Assembly (NCBI GenBank): GCA_937896275.1
Contig: CALBMW010000479.1
Span: 1 to 7,921 of the forward strand
DNA: 7,921 nt
Reading direction: 5' to 3'
Origin: an uncultured Myxococcales bacterium
GTDB taxonomy: Bacteria > Myxococcota_A > Bradymonadia > UBA7976 > UBA1532
Shown here: in pieces, positions 1 through 5,449 of the stretch
Position numbering within the stretch: the first letter of the stretch is position 1
Layout: the number at the start of each line of letters is the position of its first letter
Made by a program: the position numbers and the translations under genes
Notes under the pieces: generated by a model
Database searches by the model: none
Told to the model about the DNA's origin: nothing
The model's input: only the letters and a program-made list of their open reading frames with translations

Positions 1-658
1 TCCACCCAGGCTGGCAACCGTTGTAGTAGCGCAGGACAGTCTTGATCCATTGGTCGCGCAGGACGGGGTTGTTCACGTCGAATGTGTTGATCCAGGCGCG
101 CGCCTTGGCGTCGGTCTCGGCGTTGGTGGTGTACGCCGAGACCTTGACCATGTTCATGACGTAGTCGATCGCGGCGCCGGTCTGCCCGTCCATGGTCAAG
201 ACGTCGTTGCCGTAGCGATTCAGCGTCTGCGCGTGCGTCCCGGCGTCGAACTGGAACATGCCCAGCCCGCCCTCTCGGAGGTAGCACGGACCGTCCGCCG
301 CGCCCGCGATCACCGGACCGCCCCCGCAGTCGGGCGAGTTGGGACCCTGACACGCCCACTGCGCCTCCGACCAGCAATGGGCCAGGCCGGTCTCGGTGAT
401 GGCGATCCCCGCGAGGAGGTAGGCGTTGGTCATGCCCCGTGCAGTGGCGGCGGCCCGGATCACCGAGAAGCGACCGACTCGTTGCGCGCGGTCGAGCGAC
501 GACTTGACAACGATCGCGTCGTCGTCGAAGGGGTGGAAGGGATGGGGGGTCTCGATGGTCTCGATCTCCTCCTCGCCCGTGGCACAGCCGCCGGCGCCGA
601 GCACCACCGCGGTGGCCGCCAGCCACAGGAGGCGGATCCCCAGGCGTCGGCGGAGCAA
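1..658 (-). CDS. Lysozyme/lytic transglycosylase-like lipoprotein, 3' end outside window
   Basis: Partial gene: 219 codons are visible and the frame stays open to the window edge. A TTG start is proposed because no ATG or GTG occurs in frame and it yields a good lipoprotein signal: basic residues 2-9 (LRRRLGIR), hydrophobic residues 10-20, then a lipobox-like AGGC with Cys25. A short acidic linker follows (about 26-47). The visible domain (about 50-219) carries the landmarks of lysozyme-like transglycosylases: AGIAITETG with candidate catalytic Glu89, GLGMFQF at 131-137 resembling the 'GLMQI' substrate-groove motif, and YYNG at 211-214 resembling the late 'A-YNGG' motif. An insertion at 95-125 contains Cys95, Cys103, Cys111 and Cys125, possibly two disulfides. 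The inferred role is cleavage of peptidoglycan or another glycan outside the cytoplasm. It lies 56 bp downstream of the monooxygenase gene, so co-transcription is possible. No strong Shine-Dalgarno is seen. The lipoprotein call is firmer than the enzyme family. Confidence 0.72.
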   Translation of the reverse strand, partial: MLRRRLGIRLLWLAATAVVLGAGGCATGEEEIETIETPHPFHPFDDDAIVVKSSLDRAQRVGRFSVIRAAATARGMTNAYLLAGIAITETGLAHCWSEAQWACQGPNSPDCGGGPVIAGAADGPCYLREGGLGMFQFDAGTHAQTLNRYGNDVLTMDGQTGAAIDYVMNMVKVSAYTTNAETDAKARAWINTFDVNNPVLRDQWIKTVLRYYNGCQPGW

Positions 659-714
659 GAGCGATGAACGTCCGGGACCCTCGGTCGTGAGCGGACGATC
701 GAGAATGGATGGCT

Positions 715-1947
715 TCAGAGCATGCACGCGTGTGCCTCCAGGATCAGGCTGCCGCCGGTGTCGAGTGCACCCACCGGGTAGGCGAGGATGTAGTTCTGAC
801 ACATCTCGTCCTCCGTCCGGATGCCGAAGACGGCGATGCCTCCTTCGTTCTCGTAGGTGCAGGTCGTCTCGAGCCAGTCCCCCGGGTATATCGTCGCGGG
901 GGTCGGGTGGATGAGCTGGTTGTCCCAGTCGAACGGGACATCGATCAGAATGTCGGTGCTGCCATCCTGGCGGTGGATCTTCGTCGTCAGGTGCCGGCCG
1001 CGCTGATGCAGATGCGGAGAGCTCGAGACGATGGTGACCGGCTCCCGGTTGAAGATGCCCGAGAGGTTGAGCCAGGGATGGCACAGGCCGGTGAACCGGA
1101 ACTCGCCCGGGCCGGCCATCGCCAGAAGCTCGGTGCCGAGGAGATGCACCGCCGCGGTCTGCTCGCGCTTCCTCGAGGTCGCGCAGACCCGGAAGCCGGA
1201 GCGGTCGAGGGCGTCGAGGTAGCCGGCCTCGTTGTGGTAGTGCACCTCGAGGATGAAGCGCCCCGTGGGGCCGGGCGGCAGCTCCATGCCGACGCCGTCG
1301 GGCATGACCGAGGGAATGCCGCCGGGCGCCCAGCCCGCGACCAGCGACTCGCCCGGGTGGGCCCCGATGCCGGGGACGACCGTGCCATTGAGCAGGTTGC
1401 CGCCGATCGGGTGGGAGTACAGCAACATGTGATGCAGGACGCGCTCGTCGTCGACGATGGGATGGAAGGACAGGCCATGGACCGAGCCGGTCCACGGCAC
1501 GTTGAAGGTGAAGTTGACGTACAAGTCGGTCAGCGGTGGCACCGAGTAGGGCGTCTCGTCGTTCGCCACGCCGACGCCGTGGGCGCGCAGCTCGAAGACG
1601 TAGTCGCAGTCCTCGTGCGGCGGGGGGAGCGGCGCGTCGATGTCGAGCCCGACATCCGGAGGCGGGGGCGGCACGTCTTCACCCAGGCACGCGCCACCGG
1701 CCGGGGCGCCGGCGTCGACCCAGTCACGAATCACCGCGATCTCCGCCTCGTCCGCCGGCGGCTGCGGGGGCGGCGGCATCGGGCGTCGCTCGTTGAGCAT
1801 CCGCTCGACGACCAGGTCGTGGACGGGGCGCGAGGGATCGGAGAGGGATGGCGCCCGCAGATCGGCCAGGGTCAACAACGGCATCGGCGCGCCGAACCGC
1901 GGCGACTCCGCGTGGCACCCGGTGCAGCGCGCCGCCAGCACGGTGCT
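715..1947. repeat. 1,233-bp perfect direct repeat, copy 1
   Basis: Line-by-line comparison with 3655-4887 (constant offset 2,940 bp) shows no mismatch. The left edge is exactly the last base of the stop codon, since 714 (t) differs from 3654 (g). The right edge is a codon boundary: 1948-1950 reads cat (Met) where 4888-4890 reads gac (Val). Beyond that mismatch another 18 bases (1951-1968) still match, encoding SGLPCA, after which the sequences are unrelated. Confidence 0.97.
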
Positions 1948-2208
1948 CATGGCGCAGGGGAGCCCGGACGGGTTGTCGGGGTCGAGATCCTCGGGCGGCG
2001 CGGCGCCGCCCTCGGCGGGCCCACCGGGGGCCTCGTCGAGGCCGGGGCCGGGGTCGTCATCCTGGTCGGCAGGCGATCCGAAGGACGGGCCGCTGTCGAA
2101 GACCGAGGGCAGCGGGGCGGCGTTCGCTCCGCCGGCGTCCCCGCTGGAGGCGGCCTCCTCCGCTCCACATCCACAGAGAATCAGCGATGTAATGACGAGC
2201 GTCCTCAT
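715..2208 (-). CDS. Cytochrome c-copper type II monooxygenase fusion lipoprotein, copy B
   Basis: Intact 497-residue protein with an ATG start preceded by AAGGGGA at 4 nt spacing. A short lipoprotein signal ends at LCGC (Cys14), followed by an Asp/Pro/Gly/Ala-rich linker (15-80). Residues about 83-175 form a small c-type cytochrome: heme motif CTGCH (95-99) and a probable distal ligand Met144 in RPMPPPP, as in the cytochrome c domains common in myxobacterial and planctomycete secreted proteins. Residues about 200-490 match the copper type II ascorbate-dependent monooxygenases (PHM/DBH family), with all six expected ligands visible: His259-His260 (LHHML) and His323 (EVHYHN) for CuH; His399/His401 (PHLHQ) and Met469 (DEMC) for CuM. 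The family hydroxylates C-H bonds using O2 and external electrons. The substrate is unknown here. Electron delivery by the fused heme is inference. Residues 88-497 are encoded by DNA identical to the gene at 3655-5181. Confidence 0.9.
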   Translation of the reverse strand: MRTLVITSLILCGCGAEEAASSGDAGGANAAPLPSVFDSGPSFGSPADQDDDPGPGLDEAPGGPAEGGAAPPEDLDPDNPSGLPCAMSTVLAARCTGCHAESPRFGAPMPLLTLADLRAPSLSDPSRPVHDLVVERMLNERRPMPPPPQPPADEAEIAVIRDWVDAGAPAGGACLGEDVPPPPPDVGLDIDAPLPPPHEDCDYVFELRAHGVGVANDETPYSVPPLTDLYVNFTFNVPWTGSVHGLSFHPIVDDERVLHHMLLYSHPIGGNLLNGTVVPGIGAHPGESLVAGWAPGGIPSVMPDGVGMELPPGPTGRFILEVHYHNEAGYLDALDRSGFRVCATSRKREQTAAVHLLGTELLAMAGPGEFRFTGLCHPWLNLSGIFNREPVTIVSSSPHLHQRGRHLTTKIHRQDGSTDILIDVPFDWDNQLIHPTPATIYPGDWLETTCTYENEGGIAVFGIRTEDEMCQNYILAYPVGALDTGGSLILEAHACML

Positions 2209-2212
2209 GGTG

Positions 2213-2219
2213 TCCCCTT
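2213..2219 (-). promoter_or_regulatory. Ribosome binding site of monooxygenase copy B
   Basis: The minus strand reads AAGGGGA, 4 nt before ATG at 2208. It supports this start, the only clear ATG start among the five genes. Confidence 0.65.
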
Positions 2220-2230
2220 GCGCGGCGCAA
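2218..2230 (-). repeat. Small inverted repeat abutting the ribosome binding site
   Basis: The minus strand reads TTGCG CCG CGCAA, a perfect 5-bp stem with a 3-nt loop. Its last two bases are the first two bases of the AAGGGGA ribosome binding site. In RNA it could compete with ribosome access, but at this base composition a stem this short may be chance. Confidence 0.35.
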
Positions 2231-2307
2231 CCGACACCTAAGCAAGAACAGGGCCAGACGCGGGCCCCCTTGGCAGCACGCGGTGAGGCGGGCGGTGTGA
2301 GACCTTC

Positions 2308-2335
2308 AGGTCACGGCATCGAGTCAGCCGTGCCT
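2308..2335 (-). terminator. Hairpin just downstream of the esterase gene
   Basis: Perfect 6-bp arms (2312-2317 cacggc, 2327-2332 gccgtg) are separated by 9 nt. They extend to 9 bp (agg with cct) if base 2311 is bulged. The hairpin starts 10 nt after the stop codon at 2346. There is no T-run after it on the minus strand, so it is not a classical intrinsic terminator; attenuation or mRNA 3'-end protection are alternatives. Confidence 0.4.
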
Positions 2336-2345
2336 CACGTGGGCA

Positions 2346-3578
2346 TCAGCGGGGGGGGTGTAGGACGCAGCGGGTGCTGCCGACCGGACGGTCGAGCGTT
2401 GGAAACCCGGGCGGGAGGCTCCCGATCGGTGGCCCGCCGCGCCGATGGGCCCACATGTAGTCGTAATACATGCGCTGGGTGAGGTCGGGGGCGCGGGTGT
2501 GACCAAAGGTATGGGCACACTCCGTGACCGTCCGCCCGCGATCGTAGAGGAATGGCAGGGCCTTCTGGTTGGCGCTCTCCAAGCTGATCACCGTCGCGAA
2601 GTCATTGGGGCCGCCGTGCGTCAGCAGAACGCTCCCTCGATGGGCCGGGTCCAGGGCCGGCCACTGCCATTGAATGATGGGGACGAGCACGTCTGCCCAC
2701 TGCGCGGGGTCGTTGAACCATGCGCCCGACTCGCTGATGGTGGCTGCGAACAGGTTCGGGTGCACCGCGGCGAGCAGGTTGCTGAAGACGGCCCCGGCCG
2801 AGAAGCCGAAGGAGTAGATCCTGGAGTCGTCGATGGCGTACTGCTCCCGGAGGCACTGGAGCATGGCGTCGAAGAACCCGACGTCGACCCCGCCGCCGAC
2901 GATGTCCCAGTCGAGGCCCCAAGGCGGAATGAGCTTCGTGTCCCAGGGCGTCACGATCATCAGCGGCATCGGGAAGGCGTTGGGATCGAAGGCGACCCAC
3001 CGTCGGGCTGGGACGTCGTAGACGACCTCGTTCCTGAAGATGTCCGGCAACTCGAGGAAGCCGTGCCACAGGAAGAGAATCGCCATGTGCGACGTGTCGG
3101 CGGGCATCTGCACCGAGAACAGGCGATGCGTTCCGTCCACGATGACCGAGGACAGGCCGCCGTTGATGGGATTGCAGATGACGGGGGGTGGGGGGATGCC
3201 CTCCGGAGGTGGATTGTCGGGCCCTCGCGGGGGCGGTGGCTCCCGATCGGGCCCCATGTCGAAGCGCTGCTGCTCGGGCTCGTCGGGTTCAGCGTTCACC
3301 GAGGCGTCCAGGGCGAGTGCACCGGGTTCGTCGTCCGCGCCGCTGTCGACGCCGAGGCTGTCGACGCCGAGATCGTCGCTCGGGTCCGACCTGCCGCGCC
3401 GACGCGGTGGCGCCTTGGCGTCGGGCCCCCAGTGCACGAAGCCTCCCGCATCGCTGCGGCTCGGCAGCTCTGGATCGACCGCGACATTCTCGACTTCGAG
3501 GTCCGCGCACCCGAGCAGGAGGCCGCTCAGCGTCGCCGCGAGGTGCAGCCGGCGGAGTCGTGGCGGGGACGCGCTCAA
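2346..3578 (-). CDS. Alpha/beta-hydrolase lipoprotein, PHB depolymerase/LpqC-like esterase
   Basis: The TTG start at 3578 gives 410 residues. It is preferred over a GTG at 3653 because GGAAGG lies 9 nt upstream and it places a clean lipoprotein signal at the N-terminus (basic RLRR, then HLAATLSGLLLGC with Cys24). The GTG start would add 25 arginine-rich residues ahead of the signal. An acidic then proline-rich linker (25-134) carries a tandem LGVDS repeat. The catalytic domain (about 135-405) has the strand-loop LFLWHGF (oxyanion region, around 172), the nucleophile elbow GFSAGA with Ser260, a candidate Asp326 in GGPNDF and a candidate His360 in FGHT, in the order expected for serine esterases. 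Cys135, 242, 354 and 404 could form disulfides. The family includes polyhydroxyalkanoate depolymerases and feruloyl/acetylxylan-type esterases; the sequence does not decide among them. It is flanked on both sides by the two near-identical monooxygenase genes. Confidence 0.83.
   Translation of the reverse strand: MSASPPRLRRLHLAATLSGLLLGCADLEVENVAVDPELPSRSDAGGFVHWGPDAKAPPRRRGRSDPSDDLGVDSLGVDSGADDEPGALALDASVNAEPDEPEQQRFDMGPDREPPPPRGPDNPPPEGIPPPPVICNPINGGLSSVIVDGTHRLFSVQMPADTSHMAILFLWHGFLELPDIFRNEVVYDVPARRWVAFDPNAFPMPLMIVTPWDTKLIPPWGLDWDIVGGGVDVGFFDAMLQCLREQYAIDDSRIYSFGFSAGAVFSNLLAAVHPNLFAATISESGAWFNDPAQWADVLVPIIQWQWPALDPAHRGSVLLTHGGPNDFATVISLESANQKALPFLYDRGRTVTECAHTFGHTRAPDLTQRMYYDYMWAHRRGGPPIGSLPPGFPTLDRPVGSTRCVLHPPR
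3342..3371 (-). repeat. Tandem 15-bp repeat in the esterase linker
   Basis: Two exact adjacent copies of gctgtcgacgccgag (3342-3356 and 3357-3371) encode LGVDS twice on the minus strand. It lies in the acidic spacer between lipid anchor and catalytic domain, where length change would be tolerated. Confidence 0.85.
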
Positions 3579-3587
3579 CGGCGGTGT

Positions 3588-3593
3588 CCTTCC
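3588..3593 (-). promoter_or_regulatory. Ribosome binding site deciding the esterase TTG start
   Basis: The minus strand reads GGAAGG, 9 nt before TTG at 3578. No comparable site precedes the alternative GTG at 3653, which lies 1 nt after the upstream gene's stop codon. Confidence 0.7.
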
Positions 3594-3654
3594 ACCGCGC
3601 GCCGCGTGAACGCACCCAGGGGACGGTTCTGCCCGCCGGCGGCGGTCGAGCACG

Positions 3655-4887
3655 TCAGAGCATGCACGCGTGTGCCTCCAGGATCAGGCTGCCGCCGGTG
3701 TCGAGTGCACCCACCGGGTAGGCGAGGATGTAGTTCTGACACATCTCGTCCTCCGTCCGGATGCCGAAGACGGCGATGCCTCCTTCGTTCTCGTAGGTGC
3801 AGGTCGTCTCGAGCCAGTCCCCCGGGTATATCGTCGCGGGGGTCGGGTGGATGAGCTGGTTGTCCCAGTCGAACGGGACATCGATCAGAATGTCGGTGCT
3901 GCCATCCTGGCGGTGGATCTTCGTCGTCAGGTGCCGGCCGCGCTGATGCAGATGCGGAGAGCTCGAGACGATGGTGACCGGCTCCCGGTTGAAGATGCCC
4001 GAGAGGTTGAGCCAGGGATGGCACAGGCCGGTGAACCGGAACTCGCCCGGGCCGGCCATCGCCAGAAGCTCGGTGCCGAGGAGATGCACCGCCGCGGTCT
4101 GCTCGCGCTTCCTCGAGGTCGCGCAGACCCGGAAGCCGGAGCGGTCGAGGGCGTCGAGGTAGCCGGCCTCGTTGTGGTAGTGCACCTCGAGGATGAAGCG
4201 CCCCGTGGGGCCGGGCGGCAGCTCCATGCCGACGCCGTCGGGCATGACCGAGGGAATGCCGCCGGGCGCCCAGCCCGCGACCAGCGACTCGCCCGGGTGG
4301 GCCCCGATGCCGGGGACGACCGTGCCATTGAGCAGGTTGCCGCCGATCGGGTGGGAGTACAGCAACATGTGATGCAGGACGCGCTCGTCGTCGACGATGG
4401 GATGGAAGGACAGGCCATGGACCGAGCCGGTCCACGGCACGTTGAAGGTGAAGTTGACGTACAAGTCGGTCAGCGGTGGCACCGAGTAGGGCGTCTCGTC
4501 GTTCGCCACGCCGACGCCGTGGGCGCGCAGCTCGAAGACGTAGTCGCAGTCCTCGTGCGGCGGGGGGAGCGGCGCGTCGATGTCGAGCCCGACATCCGGA
4601 GGCGGGGGCGGCACGTCTTCACCCAGGCACGCGCCACCGGCCGGGGCGCCGGCGTCGACCCAGTCACGAATCACCGCGATCTCCGCCTCGTCCGCCGGCG
4701 GCTGCGGGGGCGGCGGCATCGGGCGTCGCTCGTTGAGCATCCGCTCGACGACCAGGTCGTGGACGGGGCGCGAGGGATCGGAGAGGGATGGCGCCCGCAG
4801 ATCGGCCAGGGTCAACAACGGCATCGGCGCGCCGAACCGCGGCGACTCCGCGTGGCACCCGGTGCAGCGCGCCGCCAGCACGGTGCT
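3655..4887. repeat. 1,233-bp perfect direct repeat, copy 2
   Basis: Second copy of 715-1947 in the same orientation. It covers the stop codon and 410 codons: most of the cytochrome domain and the entire monooxygenase domain. Third codon positions are identical throughout, so conservation is at DNA level rather than protein level only. Confidence 0.97.
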
Positions 4888-5181
4888 GACGGCGCAGGGG
4901 AGCCCGGAAGGGCCGGCAGGATCCGACTCGGGCGCGTCGGCGGGCTCGATCGGTTCGGGCGTCGCGGCGTCCAGAGGCGGCGAGGGGTTCCGTCCGGTCT
5001 GCGCGCCGGGTCCGGGTCCGACGTCGACCACCGGTGGGGTCGGGAAGCCGGCGCCGGGCTGCGCCGAGGGCGCGCCGCCCGCGACGTCCTCTTCACAACC
5101 CACCAGCCCGGCAGAGAGCGTCCCTGACAGCGCGACGGCGATCAAACGCCGGATCGCGACAGCGTGAACGGAAAATTGCAA
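3655..5181 (-). CDS. Cytochrome c-copper type II monooxygenase fusion lipoprotein, copy A
   Basis: A 508-residue protein from TTG at 5181, chosen because GGAGG lies 8 nt upstream. A GTG at 5190 would overlap that site and add only three residues. The signal peptide has basic Arg11-Arg12, a hydrophobic stretch and lipobox LVGC (Cys29), followed by a Pro/Gly/Glu-rich linker (30-92) unlike that of the other copy. From about residue 93 it has the same architecture: heme motif CTGCH at 106-110, probable distal ligand Met155, then the PHM/DBH-type domain with CuH ligands His270, His271, His334 and CuM ligands His410, His412, Met480. No frameshift or missing ligand is seen. The last 410 codons and stop are identical in DNA to the gene at 715-2208. 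The expected reaction is O2-dependent C-H hydroxylation outside the cytoplasm; the substrate is unknown. It lies 76 bp upstream of the esterase, so an operon is plausible. Confidence 0.9.
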   Translation of the reverse strand: MQFSVHAVAIRRLIAVALSGTLSAGLVGCEEDVAGGAPSAQPGAGFPTPPVVDVGPGPGAQTGRNPSPPLDAATPEPIEPADAPESDPAGPSGLPCAVSTVLAARCTGCHAESPRFGAPMPLLTLADLRAPSLSDPSRPVHDLVVERMLNERRPMPPPPQPPADEAEIAVIRDWVDAGAPAGGACLGEDVPPPPPDVGLDIDAPLPPPHEDCDYVFELRAHGVGVANDETPYSVPPLTDLYVNFTFNVPWTGSVHGLSFHPIVDDERVLHHMLLYSHPIGGNLLNGTVVPGIGAHPGESLVAGWAPGGIPSVMPDGVGMELPPGPTGRFILEVHYHNEAGYLDALDRSGFRVCATSRKREQTAAVHLLGTELLAMAGPGEFRFTGLCHPWLNLSGIFNREPVTIVSSSPHLHQRGRHLTTKIHRQDGSTDILIDVPFDWDNQLIHPTPATIYPGDWLETTCTYENEGGIAVFGIRTEDEMCQNYILAYPVGALDTGGSLILEAHACML

Positions 5182-5189
5182 GGTGCGCA

Positions 5190-5194
5190 CCTCC
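5190..5194 (-). promoter_or_regulatory. Ribosome binding site deciding the copy A TTG start
   Basis: The minus strand reads GGAGG, 8 nt before TTG at 5181. The same bases overlap the alternative GTG at 5190, making that start unlikely. Confidence 0.7.
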
Positions 5195-5259
5195 GACGCC
5201 GAGCGTATCGACGCGCACGAGGTCGGTCAACCGGGGCATGGTGGTGCCTGCGCTCACCT

Positions 5260-5284
5260 ACGGTTGGTGGGCGCATCCAACCGT
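5260..5284. promoter_or_regulatory. 8-bp perfect inverted repeat, possible operator or hairpin
   Basis: Arms acggttgg (5260-5267) and ccaaccgt (5277-5284) are separated by 9 nt. The element lies about 80 bp upstream of the monooxygenase copy A start, where a promoter or operator would be expected. There is no T-run on either strand, so a regulator binding site or RNA hairpin is more likely than an intrinsic terminator. Confidence 0.45.
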
Positions 5285-5411
5285 CCCTCGGCGGGCGTGA
5301 CCCCCGGGCTGAGCTGACACGACGAGGCCCAGTGGTCGTCAACTCGGCGGCAACGCACCGTGGCGGCCACTCGGGGTCACGCGGAAGCGAAGCACCAGTG
5401 GCTCGTGAGCT

Positions 5412-5434
5412 GACCCCCGGTGAACAGCCGGGTC
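5412..5434 (-). terminator. Bulged hairpin downstream of the lipase gene
   Basis: On the minus strand GACCCGG pairs with CCGG-GGGTC around a CTGTTCA loop, with two unpaired G residues. It begins 15 nt after the stop codon at 5450. No T-run follows, so terminator function is uncertain. Confidence 0.3.
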
Positions 5435-5449
5435 GACCGGAGCCTCCGC

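Larger units (their letters stand above)
2209..2345. other. Spacer between esterase and monooxygenase copy B
   Basis: This 137-bp gap holds a hairpin just after the esterase stop codon, a small inverted repeat next to the monooxygenase ribosome binding site, and no open frame worth calling. No clear -35/-10 pair is visible on the minus strand. The gap is long enough for a separate promoter, so whether the downstream genes are co-transcribed with the esterase is undecided. Confidence 0.6.
5182..5449. other. 268-bp intergenic region between lipase and monooxygenase copy A
   Basis: It contains the ribosome binding site of the downstream gene, an 8-bp perfect inverted repeat and a bulged hairpin after the lipase stop codon. 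The string tgacccccgg occurs twice (5298-5307 and 5411-5420), as does gagctgac (5311-5318 and 5406-5413). No gene is seen. The length suggests a promoter for the downstream genes, but no consensus -35/-10 pair is evident. Confidence 0.6.

Noticed and set aside
50..667. Plus-strand open frame of 205 codons
   Set aside because: The opposite strand encodes a lipoprotein signal and lysozyme-like motifs, so this frame is a shadow.
709..2241. Long plus-strand open frame (510 codons) opposite monooxygenase copy B, with a matching one at 3670-5127
   Set aside because: It is the antisense shadow of a gene with clear heme and copper motifs. The product is Arg/Val/Asp-rich with no recognisable domain, and the two frames match only because the DNA is repeated.
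2445..3854. Plus-strand open frame of 469 codons
   Set aside because: It runs antisense across the esterase and into the end of a monooxygenase gene. Composition and lack of motifs mark it as a high-GC artefact.
3655..4887. Possibility that the perfect repeat is an assembly duplication
   Set aside because: It cannot be excluded without reads, but both copies have distinct complete N-termini and distinct downstream genes, and the edges fall at a codon boundary and a stop codon, which random assembly error would not favour.
715..4887. Insertion sequence or integron cassette explaining the repeat
   Set aside because: No transposase, terminal inverted repeats, target-site duplication or attC-like element is seen at the repeat edges.
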